NCBI GenBank assembly: GCA_013396655.1
Contig: WBMV01006289.1
Span: 4,076,342 to 4,140,341 of the forward strand
DNA: 64,000 nucleotides
Source: Campylorhamphus procurvoides
Taxonomy: Eukaryota > Chordata > Aves > Passeriformes > Dendrocolaptidae
Direction: 5' to 3'
Shown here: positions 1 through 12,500 of the stretch, in pieces
Numbering within the stretch: position 1 is the first letter of the stretch
Layout: the number at the start of each line of letters is the position of its first letter
The notes under the pieces: model-generated
What the model saw: the letters and a program-made list of their open reading frames with translations, nothing else
Told to the model about the DNA's origin: nothing
Database searches by the model: none
Position numbers and translations under genes: made by a program

Positions 1-179
1 CTATCCACTAGGAAAGGAGGATACTTGTGTTGCAAGTGCTTTCAAGGAAGGGGAGAGCAGATTCTCTGAGAGCAGATGAAAGCCTGCCTTATTTAGGCGG
101 GGAGAAGTGTTTGCGTACTAATATGATTGCATTGTATAAATAGATTGGCATTAGGAGGAAGGGAGACAGAAAGGGAGTT

Positions 180-202
180 TTGTGTGTGTGTGTGTGTGTG
201 TG
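180..202. repeat. (TG)11 microsatellite
   Basis: An uninterrupted run of about eleven TG dinucleotides, followed by CATG. It is short and pure, so it is likely to vary in length between individuals. Confidence 0.9.
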
Positions 203-391
203 CATGTTTAGGTCAAACATTCATATCTAGGTTGGAAATTACAAGAAGTATATATTTGCAGCCATGCTAACAGAGGGATATGCTCAGTACTACTCTGAGA
301 GGTGGAAGAAGGATTACATTGCAAGGCTGTTAGTGGTAGTAAGGGCTCATGGCCTCTAACATAGAGCTATGAAATATGAACTATTTTTTTT

Positions 392-417
392 GGGGGGGTG
401 GGGGAGCGGGTGTAGGG
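392..417 (+). other. G-quadruplex motif
   Basis: Directly after a T8 run the plus strand reads G7-T-G5-AGC-G3-TGTA-G3. This gives at least four runs of three or more G with loops of 1-4 bases, which satisfies the usual G3+N1-7 quadruplex rule. No promoter or gene start is visible next to it, so its role is unknown. Confidence 0.7.
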
Positions 418-3400
418 TGAGTTGTGGTGGATTTTTCTTTTTGGCACCACTGTTGTCTGCAAGAATTAAGGTTGCTCCTCCCATTTGTGTATAACGACTT
501 TCTAGTGCTGCTGATCAGTGCTTAGGAAGTGTTTTTCACTTTGTTTTGACCCATTACATTTTTTTATTACATTTTGACAATGTAAAATGTAAATTAGTGA
601 CCCATCCTTGATTTTCTGTTGCACTTTAATCTTTTGAATAATCTCACATTAAGAAATTCTAAAGATTTTTTTTTTTAAATCATTGTTCTAAAATTGTTGT
701 CACTTTCTGGAGATGTTTTCATGCTCTTATGATCCATGTAAACAGTATAATCTATGCCTTTAAATTTAGACTATTTGTGGTGGTTACATTCCTGAGAACA
801 TGTCAAAAATCTCTTGACTGTTGTAAAGAGCTTAGTAAACAGTGCTTCTCTAGTATCGCCAATTCTTCATCTGACAATGAAGTTGTTTCATAGGGTAAAT
901 TATAATGGTTTGAGAGTTTTACAGATTAGTTGCATGCTATTTACTCTAACACTACCAGAGAATACAAATTACATCGTTTGAAGTGACTGTTTCCATTCTC
1001 TTGCTTTCAAGGTCAATGGGTATTTTGGGCCCACTTGATGCCACTTACTGAAAATTCTTTCTGAGTGGTTCATTTGCCATTGAGATAGAACGTTTGAAAA
1101 GCTGCACAAAAATGAACACTTTTCAGAGACTCTATATTAAATTTGGAAAGTGTTTTTTCTTAAATAAAACAGTATATTAAGCACAAGATTAGGAACTGGG
1201 AATTTGACTCTTAATTCACTACATAATCATACTTGAGTTCACCATCTTATGTTGAATTCTGTGTGCATGAACATGTGCCTTCATAAATAACTAGAGAAAC
1301 CCATGGGAATGTCGTTTATCTTTTCTGGATATGTGGAGTTTAGTTTTAGCATACAGTGATATGCTAAATAACCTTTATAATAAGTAGAGATAAAATAATT
1401 TATAAACTATAAAAACTTAATAAATTATTCATTATGGCATTGTTTTCCTTCTGTTACTTTTTTAATATATTGTTTTTACAGGAAGAAAACCTTTTATGTT
1501 AGTATATATGATTATATGTGTACTGCCAATGATCCTATTTCTGTTTTTTTCTCATATTGAAAATAATTTTGTTCTCTTGTGGAAATATATAGGTGACAAT
1601 GCTCCAGAAAGATGAGATTTAAAAATTACATTTTTTCTTTTTCCTTTTTTTTTCTTGGGTTTTATGAATCATAAAATGGGACCCTAAATATTTAGTTCCT
1701 ACCCCCTGCTGTGGGTGGGGATGCCACCTGCTAGATCAGATTACTCAGAACCCCAGCCTGGCCTAATGTTTTAACTTCACTTCTGCAACTTTGCAAACAA
1801 AACAGATCACTCATCTTCATACTAAATGTTGGAGTGATGTAACTTAGTTACAATATCTAGAGTCCTCTTTATATGAAGGTTTACCAAATACTAGTGCAGT
1901 TCCAATGTAGTAGCAACTGCTTTCTTGTGATTCCCCCACAAACAGAATAAAGTTACTGCTACATGGGTGATCATGTGTACTCATGCATGTCGGTTTGATA
2001 AAATGTATGTAATAAAATCTGTCTGGATTTCTAAACTGAACTAAAATCTAGTTCTGTCCCTGGATTGAACTCGATGCAACCAGCAGCACAGACACTTTAA
2101 AAAAGGGTAAATAGGGAAGGTGTTACCAAGGGATTACATGAGTTTTTACCAGAGCCTTCTGGGACAGCTCCCCTGAGAACAACCTTGCATTTCAGTAGAT
2201 GCATGAGATCTAGATATTGCATTGCTACGAGGACATGCATACCCACCATGTGGAGATGAGGGTATCCAGCTGTGTCCTCATTGAACAGCACTAATGCCAA
2301 ATGCAGATTCATCTTTGGTTACTTCCTTCTCCTTGGAGATGAGTTGAGTTGCAACTGTACAGGAGCTTTTTTAAACACACGAATTAGTCTGAAATTTGGT
2401 AGTATGAACATACAAGGTATACTAGTTCTTTGTTAATATTCATGCCATCATACTATGTTAAATTTAAGCCACTTTGAAGGTTCATTATATTAATCAGTAA
2501 AAAGGCACTCTTTTCTGGTATAAAAGTAGTTTCATGTCTGAATAATTTTTAATAGCATATGCATAAGGAAGCATGTAAATAAGTTTGCTTTTTGAATCTG
2601 AGTATCGGTGCAGGCATTTTATCGGGCTTTGCTTTGAAGATTATCTTTAAAGCTGTCTTTGGATTTACCAGAAGTCTAACACCACATTCCTTTATTTGAT
2701 CATTTATTCTCTTAGTAGTTGCACCAAAAATTGCCTTTGTCTTTTTTAATGCTAATACAAGAAATAGCTTCATTAACTTGCACATAAAAAATGCCCCTTT
2801 TTGATTCAAGATGGGGATTTGTTGATTCTGGTTGGGATTTGGTGTGGGGTTGTGCTAATCTGATATATGGCAATTCCTCCCTCATGCTTCTGAAGACCTC
2901 AGACAAAACTGGCAAATGGGGCAAGTGGAAGAGTACAGAAATCAAGACTAGCAATGGTTTAACAGATCTTTAATCTGAAACTTCAAGAATATGAATGGTC
3001 CTATTGCCAGTTTACTGTTTTGGGATTCTTTTGCCAGAACTGTTCAGTGACTGTGGCACTGTGCTGCCCTCCCCACCGCCCCGCCTTAAGCAGTAACTTA
3101 ACCAGTGGCAGTGATGATGCATGGCCTTTTGGGGAGACAGATGGCAACACAGCAGCCAAGGGCTGTCTTGCACCTTGCAGATATGCAGATATGATTATAA
3201 GTCAATCATCTTACTCCATGAGCAGTGGCAGCCCATGGCCCATTGAGCTCCCTTGCCCCGCAGCGGGCTGTGCCCCAGCATCTCCCCTTGAGTAGGAATG
3301 CCTTGCAGGGTTACTCCTTGAGTCTGAAAGAATCCTTAGCATATCAGATACTCAATAAATGAACTGGGAATAAGAGCACTGAAACAATGAAATCTTAGCT

Positions 3401-3576
3401 AAGTAATAGAAAGGATTGACTGTGCACAAACAATCCTTTAGACATAAGGCATTGACCAGCGTTTGGCCTAAGTCTGCATCAGCTACTTGTAGACTTCTCT
3501 ATGAGAAGGTATTTAAAACTCAACAGGGTCCTTTCTGAACCTCATGATTCAGTGGAAGGGTCTCCCTGACAGTTTT

Positions 3577-4425
3577 CACAGAATCAAGTAGGTTGGAAAA
3601 GACCTCTGAGATCAAGTCCAACCTTTGACCGAACACCATCTTGTCTACTAGACCATGGCACTAAGTGCCACATCCAGTCTTGTCTTAAATACCTCCAGGG
3701 ATGGTGACTCCACCACCTCCCTGGTCAGCCCATTACATTGCCCAATCACTGTCTCTGTAAAGAACTTCTTCCTACTGTCTAATCTAAACCTCCCCTGTCA
3801 CAGCTTAAGACTGTGCCTTCTTATTCTGCTGCTGGTTGCCTGGGAGAAGAAACCAACCCCCGTGCGGCTACAACCTCCTATCAGATATTTGTAGAGAGTG
3901 ATAAGGTCTCCCATTAGAATTCTCTTCACCAGGCTGAACAACCCCAGCTCCCTCAGCCACTCCTCATAGGACTTGTGCTCCACACCCTTCACCAGCCTCG
4001 TTGCCCTTCTTTGGACCTGCTCCAGCACCTCAGTGTCCTTCCTAATTTGAGGGGCCCAGAAATGGACACAGTACACGAAGTATAGCCTCACCAATGCGAG
4101 GTCAGGGAAGAAGTCACTTCACTGGTCCTGCTGGCCACACTATTCCTGATACAGCCCCGGATGCCATTGGCCTTGGCCACCTGGGCACACTGCTGGCTCA
4201 TATTCAGCTGCTGTCACTCAGAACCCCCAGGTCCCTTTCTGCCCTGGGCACCATCCAGCCACTCTGTCCCCAGCCTGTAGTGCTGCCTGGGGTTGTTGTG
4301 GCCAAAGTGTAGGACCCAGCACTTGGCCTTGTTGAACCACGTACCATTGGATTTGGCCCATGTCCAGGTCCCTCTGCAGAGCCCTCCCGCCTTCCATCAG
4401 ATTGACACTCTCCCAAGTCTGACCC
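3577..4425 (-). mobile_element. CR1 LINE fragment, 5'-truncated, minus strand
   Basis: The plus strand reads as the reverse complement of an avian CR1 3' region: it opens with CACAGAATCA, then GGTTGGAAAAGACCTC and the typical CCAGGGATGGTGACTCCACC block. Antisense reverse-transcriptase C-terminal sequence follows, up to about 4425, where similarity fades. The element is therefore on the minus strand with its 3' end near 3577 and is heavily 5'-truncated, as is usual for CR1. The block is GC-richer than the flanks. It most resembles the CR1-J/E group common in Neoaves, but the subfamily is from memory. I saw no clear target-site duplication, which fits CR1 biology. Confidence 0.93.
3655..4425 (-). 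pseudogene. broken CR1 ORF2 (reverse transcriptase C-terminal part)
   Basis: On the minus strand the conserved C-terminal tail of CR1 ORF2 is readable. It begins with a region like [18 protein letters not shown] (about 4370-4423), continues through a frame-shifted middle, then an open stretch at 3798-4094 with the hallmark peptides [21 protein letters not shown] and [14 protein letters not shown]. An in-frame TGA at about 3798-3800 interrupts the frame. The homologous sequence continues past it, with QGRFRLD and [12 protein letters not shown], to ALSAMV near 3655. At least one frameshift between 4094 and 4370 and the premature stop make this non-functional. The endonuclease and most of the polymerase domain are missing. 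Confidence 0.88.
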
Positions 4426-7400
4426 TGTCCTCTGTGCAGTAAATATTTGCTCAGGTACTTTGGCATTGAATCTTGTTAAACCAGTGTTGCATTTATCATT
4501 GAATGTTGTTAACTCACTGTCTTGTTTCAATCAAAAACATTGATGCTTCTCTCTTGTGAATAAAGTACATCACTCCTTGTGTGACTTTTCTCTGCAAAAA
4601 GACTAGCAAACGTAAGGAATTGTTTTCGGTAGCCTAAAGAGGACTTTGGTAGAATGAGAGAAAGGAAAGGAGATGCCCAGATTCCTAAGTATGTCTTTAA
4701 TGATTTCATATATTTGTAAAATGTGGATGGATATTTCTCAGGAGAAAAACCAAAATTGGCAGAATTTTGACTGAAAATATTAATTATGGAGCTTAAGAAC
4801 TGCATGATATGTGCCTGTATATAAAGGTCATTCAGGCACAATACAGAAATGGGAGTAGGAATTCAATGAGGGCACAAATTTGCAGCAGACAGTCATGACC
4901 CTTTCATGCCTAGCAGAATAGAGGATAATAAATTTTTTGTGGTGAAAGCCACTGTGCCCACTGGAACACGTAATGGCAAGCTGCCCCATCATAGCATTTG
5001 TAATGCATGTTGTGGTTTCAAAGGGAGCAGCTATTTTTAGATTATTTGCAACTGTGAGTACTGTTTCAAAGGGTAAATGTGCAAGTATTTGTTCTCCTGG
5101 TGCCATGGAATATGAGAATGTAGCAACCAGTCAGTATGCAAACAGTGGATTGGTAAATATAAAAAAACACATCCGCATTGAAAATGCGTGTAAAAAATTA
5201 AATGTCTTAATATCCATCTCTTGGCAAAAGTCTGTACTGGTTTTATCAATTTGACTCATTGGGCTGATTTGTATTTAAATAATTTATTTCCTTTTTTTGT
5301 CAGATTTTTATTAGATTCATGAGTGCAAGCTTTTCAGTCCTTGAACTGAAAACAGGGGAAAAGGCAATTTGGACACAAAATATTAAAAGATGTTCAGTTA
5401 AACTTTGTTGCATTTGCCAGTAAACTCAAATATTATCTTGATCTGAGGAGTAATACACAACTGTAGAACAATATGAGTAAATGGGTAAGTCAAGTAAAAT
5501 TGCTATCTTCAGGACTTCAGAATTTCCAAAACTGGTTCAGGCAGACTTTAAATTAAAAATTACAATAAAATAAATAAAAATGTGGCACACGTTGTGTGCA
5601 GAATAATTCCTGTCACCATCCCAAATCTATGTGGTATATGCTCATTACAATTCAAAATAAATTACTTGCATAAGAATTCCTTCAGTAAGAATGGTGGCTG
5701 TGCTTTAATAATGTTTAGAATCTGTTACTTTGCTTGTATCTGTGGATTTTTCAGAAAAAGATTCTAATATTTGACCAGAGTCTAATTTCACATTCCCAGA
5801 TCAGCTGAGTAACTAATTTTCAGCCTTCTCCTAGGTGAGTTTTATGCAAGTTTTAACCTGCATACATTTTTGATACATGTGGAAATTGACTTTCATTTCC
5901 TGCACGCCTAGAATAATTCCATGTCTTTTTAGATTAATGCCATACATCATATTTACCTTAATAAGTTAAGAAAATGTCTTCAGAGATGTCTCCCTAAGAG
6001 CTAAAACTGGAATTGGGTCTTAAAGATTAATCAGTTCATGGGTAACTTGCATAACATAAGGTGGAAACACAGACTGGAAATAATCATGTTTAAAACAGCA
6101 TACTTATGCCTAGATATGATGCATTTTTGTATGTTAATAATTTCTGGTTTAAAACTTTTTAATTTCCACTAGGGCCAGAACATGATGTCTGTTTTTGACT
6201 GCTCCAGAAGATACTATTGAATTTCAATGCAATTATAAAACTCTTGATCTGTGACCATCTCTGATTTTCTGGTCTGCCCTGCAGTTGTGTTAAGGAACAC
6301 ACATGCCAGTGGCACAGACCAGCCAACTGATTTTCCCCAAATTCTCTATACAATAATTTTTAATTGTTTAAGTTTTTTGCTTTCTCCAGTTGCAAGTATG
6401 GGTATACAACCAAATTATACCCTCTCAGCCTATTTTATGGTTCTTATGAAGTACAGTAATGGAAAAGACCTATTTTTTCAGTGAAAGACATGCTGCAGAA
6501 TGAAGACATGGGGATGAATGTTAGTTACAATTTTGAACACTGCATGTTATTTCAGCAAAATCAACAGTCTTGAAAGCATGAGACCATATGAAATACATGA
6601 TAGGAATTGTGAGAAGACAGATGTTTGGGAGTTTCATCCTGTAATGGACATTAAGGTTAAGAACCATAATCCTCCCCCTGTACGCTAAAGTTTAAGCATG
6701 GCCTAACTCCCAGTTGAAATGAAGAGGTAGTAATTTACGGTTTAAATTTATGCCAACAAAAGGCTCAGAGAGTTGAAGTATTTTGTTGAACCTCTGCCTT
6801 AGTTCCAGTTCAGATCTGCAGTAAACTATAGAAAGGAGTTCCATGTGATTATTGGGTCCAGGATGCAGTAGGCTCCAAGCTTTCCTTAATGGTTAGGCAT
6901 GCACCTGAATTTAACCTGTGAGACTCATACTGCCTGGGCAGAAGGAAGAAAAATGAATATTTTCAGCACTTCTTGGACTGTAAAAGACTATAATCAGGAT
7001 TTTGCAATTTGGCACATGGAATACAATCTTCAACATGCTTAGCTGCAAGTAGTCTTGAAATGCTTACATGTATTTAGATATGAGGTATATGTTCCTATAG
7101 TTTCACATCCAAGTAGAAGTTTGCTCTGACGTGAATGGAAGTATTCAGGGAAACTAAGGTCACAGGGAAAAGTTGTGTCCTTGAAAGGAAACTTCTTTAT
7201 TTTTTGGGATCATAGATTAAGTTCTGGTAACATAGATACTAACTGAAGAAAATATCCTTATTGGGGATGTTAATTAGGTGTTTAATCCCACCCTTATGAT
7301 CTCCTGCATGTTTTTTTTCATATATAAGGAGCTTGCATGATTTCTGTGCTGTTGTACTGCTGAGCTAGTTTTGTGTCAATAATCTTGCCCAAAATGTGTT

Positions 7401-9011
7401 CGTCTGATGTTGTCCTCACATCTGCAGACTTGATGGTATTTGTTTTATTGTGGTGATATTGTGACATATGTTTTCTTGTCCACTGCATGCTTATGATGCT
7501 ATCAGTGAGATAAATTTATCTTGATGTCATGAGTGAGATAAATTTAACTTCTCTTGCAAAACTGGTGCATGCAGGGGATGTTCTCCATGAGACCTGGATT
7601 TTATCTACAAGTTGAAAAGAATAAGAATATAGCACTTAAAAGCACTGTTTGCCTGCTCAAAGGGCTGCAGGAAGCCTCTTTGTAGAAATTGTAAAGCTTT
7701 TCAAATGGCTTTTTAAAGGTTTTCTGTGTGTGAGAGAGGACTTTGTCGTCCTGGTTCTTTTACGTAAAAAGCAGGCTGTGTAAAATGGGAAAATGCTTTA
7801 AAAGTTTTTCTGCAATATATTTCTTTGCCTAGGAGGATGGAGGACTTTATTATATACTTTTTGTTTTCTTCCTTTATCTTTCACAATATGTTCCCTGGTC
7901 CTTGGGCTCTGTCAGAGGGAGTGATGACGTTCTTGAGATGCATCCTGCCAATACTGGGTCAGATGGTTAATAGCTTTAGATTGGGGAAACCATGCTGCCT
8001 GTTTCTTATACCTGTTTTACATTTATATGAGCCATTGTTCTGTGGGGTTGAGAAAAGAGCCCCAGCTGAAAAATACCTCACTTGCTAAGCATTCAAACAG
8101 TTTTAAACAAGCATTTGGCTGGTTTTCAGGCTGTATCCTGCTGTAATTTCTGCCCTTCAGGGAAGGGGGAAGGTTCTCCTGTATAATTATAGCTGTCATT
8201 TTGCAGCAATACAAGGATAACTATGGGGGGCAAAAGTCTTTTCTACAGAATATATACAAAAGCTAAATATATTTTGAAATAGATATGTGTAGATTTTTTT
8301 TTTCACCAACATTTTCCATGGAAATACCAACATAATTTGGAAAATATTCTATGAAATTAAAATAATGTAATGTGTACTCATACAGTGTTTCCTAGTTGAT
8401 CCCTGCCAAATTATACTGTGCAGTTACAGATTCATTCATCATAGAATAAAACTTTAGAATTGCTAATCCACCAGTCTCAATTAGAAACTGGTAATATATT
8501 CTATTTTTTTTATGATTACATATTACAGATTGCATATGACAAATATACGGCAAGAATAGCATGACTTCCAATTATTCTCAACCCTGAACAGATGAAGTCG
8601 TAGACTGTTAGAAAGCATGGAATGAATAGCTTCTGGCAGGGAAAGAGACAATTTTCTTAATACAAAATTTATCAATGATGAAAAAAAATTTTGTGCACAG
8701 TATCTGGAAGTTGAGAGTGGTTTATAGAGGTAAATACTTCCACGAGTTCAGGAACTGACTTAGGTCTAAAGCAGGGAGCTTTCTGTCTGTCTCAGAACAT
8801 TTTGTTTGTTAACTAGCAATTATGATATCAAAAAGGAATTCCCACCTCCCGCACCCTCTGCCCCAGGATATAAGAAGGCAACCTTAGCTTTAGCTTGGGT
8901 TGCTTTTCTATAATCATCCGTTCAAAGGGTTTTTTTCTGATCAGCTAAGATTTCTTAACCATCTGTGGACTGCAGTTGATTAATCTTGTCTTGAAGCCTT
9001 GCCCTACTTAC
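4426..9011. other. unique non-coding DNA, no gene seen
   Basis: AT-rich unique sequence with short poly-T/poly-A runs. Small open frames on both strands, none above about 105 codons, are unrelated to any family I recognise. It contains an AG|GTGAGT motif near 5834 and a near-repeated GATAAATTTA element at 7504-7546, both under findings. Confidence 0.55.
7504..7546. repeat. 28-bp-spaced direct repeat with palindrome
   Basis: The 15-mer AGTGAGATAAATTTA occurs at 7504-7518 and again at 7532-7546. The first copy extends into the perfect 12-bp palindrome GATAAATTTATC (7509-7520), which the second copy has lost by one base. It is probably a local tandem duplication. Confidence 0.75.
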
Positions 9012-9101
9012 CTTGTTGTAAAAAAAGTATGTAGGAAACATCTTTCAGTAGTAGCAGTGAATGGCATTCAGATCTTCTGTTTTGAGAACCTGTTGTATTA
9101 T
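9012..9101 (-). other. candidate 90-bp exon (unverified)
   Basis: On the minus strand a pyrimidine-rich tract ends in TGACTATGACAG at 9102 and a perfect donor AAG|GTAAGT lies at 9011. Together they bound a 90-bp segment. One of the three frames is open across it for 29 whole codons, with two bases before and one after, so both flanking introns would be phase 1. The predicted peptide, including NTTGSQNRRSECHSLLLLKD, matches nothing I know. It could be an exon of a gene whose intron fills this window, a lncRNA exon, or a pseudo-exon, which are common in long introns. Confidence 0.22.
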
Positions 9102-9479
9102 CTGTCATAGTCAGAGGGGAAGGAAGAAGGCCTTCCTTCAAAGGATGGTTTGGAGTACTTAGATTTCTGTTTGAAATGCACATTGGAAAAATGATTTTTG
9201 GAAGAATTAATTAGGGCTACTAGTCCCCTAATAAAGTAGCTTAAGTACCCTCTCATAGCCTGCAGAAATTATTTCAAAAACAGGGAAAGTTTAAGGGGGG
9301 AAAAAAGTTATTAGGCAGAAGTTAGGCTTTCAGATTAATTGACAGGAACACCTCAGTCTTTGTGCCAAAACTGTGATTGAATTTGTTTGTTTTGGGGTTT
9401 TTTTTTGTTTGTTTTTTTCCAATTCATCTTCATGTCACTAGGGGTATATATGTTTTATTATGCACAAGGAGTATCGCTT

Positions 9480-9535
9480 TACTTATTTTCAGTAAATAAG
9501 TGTACACTGTATACTTATTTTCAGCATACAGTGTA
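9480..9535. repeat. nested direct and inverted repeat
   Basis: TACTTATTTTCAG is present twice (9480-9492 and 9512-9524). The second copy lies inside the loop of a perfect 10-bp inverted repeat, TACACTGTAT at 9503-9512 and ATACAGTGTA at 9526-9535. Confidence 0.7.
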
Positions 9536-12500
9536 TAAATTAAATGAACTGGCATTGCCTTCAAAGGGAATGATTTGGCCTGATTGTGGGGAGTGAAGCT
9601 GAGCATCATGGGGCAGGACCATGCATATAAAGTAGGTACAGGAATGAGAACTTCAGCAGCTCCATCTCAATGTTTTTTCCAAAAGTAAAAGAATCAGTGT
9701 AATACTAAGTATGGAAAGATAATCATGTCTGTTCTCCTTTTAATTATTTTCTGCGAGTACATGTTCTTGTTGTACTGGGAATTTGCATAAGCCCTTTAAA
9801 GCAATAACCACCACACACATAGAAATTTTTGTCCCTTAGCTGAGATATGGTGAGTTTCATTATGTCTTAGTCTGTTGCAAATGCCAGGCAGCTTCGTCTT
9901 CACAGCAGCAACTTCTAAAGAGAAGCAAGTTTGTTTGCTTGGTATGACATGAGTGGTCCACTACCTTTTGAAATATCTCTGCTGCTGTATCACAGTGGGA
10001 TTCTCTATCGCTTGGTCTTCCTCCTCATTTCTGTTTTGTATTATGTCTCTCTGTAGTTTTTCTATCCCCCTCCTTTTTTTTTTGGACTTTCCCAATGCTG
10101 TTAATCTTTGTAGAATTCAGGAGTAGAGCTTGGACTACTGAAGATGATGGGGATGTTCTCATTTAATTCAGTGGGCACAATTAAAACTTGAAGCCGTGAC
10201 TGAGCAAGAAAACCTATACTTCTAAAATTCTAAAAATCTACAAAATACACACCAAAGCTTTAGGCACCAGTACAAATGGGTATGTAATGGACAATGCCTT
10301 TGGATCTTGGTGATACCTAGTTCATGGTGTCTATTTCATGAAATTTTGATCTCTTGAGGTACTGTTTTGAAGACAGTCAGAAATATTGCCACTGCTGGCA
10401 GCCTAACTGGTATGGCCAAGCACAAGCAACTGGAAGACCGACAAAACTAAGTAACAGATTATGCACACCTTTTAAGTGCTCTCAGGCTCCTAGTGTTTAA
10501 TCTCTGTTACACCCCGATGAAGACAGGTAGAGACGAATCCTGTATCCAGAAACAAAATTTCAAACAAAACACTGAAGCTGATGTCAGAGGTTATTTTCCT
10601 CATAATATTTCCATGTAGTAAGAGATTAAGTGACACTGAAAAATGTTACAAATTTCAAAATGCAACCATGTTGGATTTTTAACTAGTGGAAATCAATGGA
10701 GTTTCACTCATTTCAAAAGGACTAGAAATATTTTCACCCGTTGAAGTTTTGTGATGAGATCAGCATTTGTATAATAGCTTCTTAATGTTTAGTTTGCACT
10801 GAAGAAAAACAATCAGCTTCATCTGGTGTTCATAAAGAGTTTCCATACTATAAAACTTCAATTTGTTTAAAAACTCAGTAATTATTTTATATAGAAGAGT
10901 AATTTAAAGCTTTAAATTAGTAACTCTGTAGACAGCTAATAAGTGTAGGTCCTGAGATGTCCTGAAATGAACAGCCTTTTTAAAAACAACAAAACACCCC
11001 AAACCACCCTTCTACCATAAATGTAGGTTTATGGCTGTTAGAATCATGTGATTTCTCAGACTGGTTGACTATCAAATGTTGGTGTTTTTGTTAAGAAATT
11101 CCTCTGTTGTCACTTGCCTTCTTTTTTCATCTTTTTTTCCCCTTCTGTGAGGAAGGAAAGTAAAACAACATAAGGTTTAAGGCAATTAAGTAAACCACCT
11201 ACAGTTAATATAGATAATGGTCAGAAGTTAGTGACAAAATGAAGGGGAACTTTCTCAAAAAATGGAGGTTAAATCTCTCTGTGTATCAGAAAAGAGCTGG
11301 CTGAGGTCACAGATCACAGATATGTAGGACAAAACAGTTTGTTTCATTCAGGGGAAAAAAAAAAAAGAAGGGTTGATTGAAATTTCTTTGAGTCCAAATC
11401 TGGAAAACTATTTTTACCCTTTATCTTTCAGTGTGCTTCTCCTTTCCCCTTGTACCATTCTTGTCTGGAAGCCCAGAACATGCTTGAAATTCCTTGCCTT
11501 ACTGTCTAAAATGATAGCTTTTATTTCAGGACTTGGCTTATTATTATTTGATCCTATAACCCCTTAAGGCCAGTATTAGCAAGTGGTGTCAGGAAATCTC
11601 AATTCCCAATGCCAAGGGGTTAATTGCTTTTTACTGTTTGATCTTTTTATGCCCACTTTATATGCTACCTGACCCTTTTACCATCTATAGGAGGTACACA
11701 TACTTTTCTTTACTGGCCTACTTCTTGAATCTCCCCATAGCTTTCTTCACTGCTTCCTCGCCAATTTTACATTACATATTTTTCAACCAAAAAAATTACA
11801 GTTGACCTGAATTTTTACTTCTTATGCTATCCAATTTTCTTGGCAGGAAATGTGCAGCATACCATCATTGTACTTCTAGGAATTGAAATAGATCAATAGG
11901 ATGGACACATAATATATTATAAAGAAAATAAAACCTCTTGAATATGTATAGACCTATGAAATTGGACTACTGATGTGTTAAATCTGGAGAGCTTTGTTGC
12001 ATAAAAATAATTTTTGCATCTTTTCAAACAATAGGGCTAAAATGTGTAGGATGGGGGTGGGGGAAGAAACCCTCAAAACTAAATTAAGGCGTCTCACATT
12101 TTATTGTTAAGCAGTCTTCAAGCAAAATATGGTCACATTTGTCAGAAATATTTGCTTTGCCAAGGCTTACACTACATTCATTGAAAATTTTTGTTTGTTA
12201 CCAGGCTTCAAGCATAATACATTAATTTCTTTAGGGTTGTTTGGTTTAAAATAGGAATTTTGTTCTCTTCATATTGCACAAAGCTAGGAATCAAGCTGAT
12301 ATTATGCCCTAGTATTTTTAGAAATCTTTGCAGTTATTTGTCAGCAATTGACATTTTTGTGACATACTTTAATTTCCTTAAGAAAGCGAAAAAATATTCA
12401 AAATAACTGAGAAAATTTAAAAACCCCAAACTATCACCATATACTTCAATGGTTACAATTCTAAGAAACGCTTGTCTTCTGGACTGTATCTGAAGCTATA

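Larger units (their letters stand above)
1..3576. other. unique non-coding DNA, no gene seen
   Basis: AT-rich unique sequence. It holds a (TG)n run and a G-rich quadruplex motif, each listed separately. The stretch at about 3050-3295 is noticeably more GC-rich than its surroundings and contains a 91-codon plus-strand open frame with no family resemblance, which I take as chance. No splice-bounded exon, tRNA or repeat family was recognised. Confidence 0.6.

Noticed and set aside
3020..3295. 91-codon plus-strand open frame in a GC-richer patch
   Set aside because: No domain or conserved pattern; the openness is explained by local GC content.
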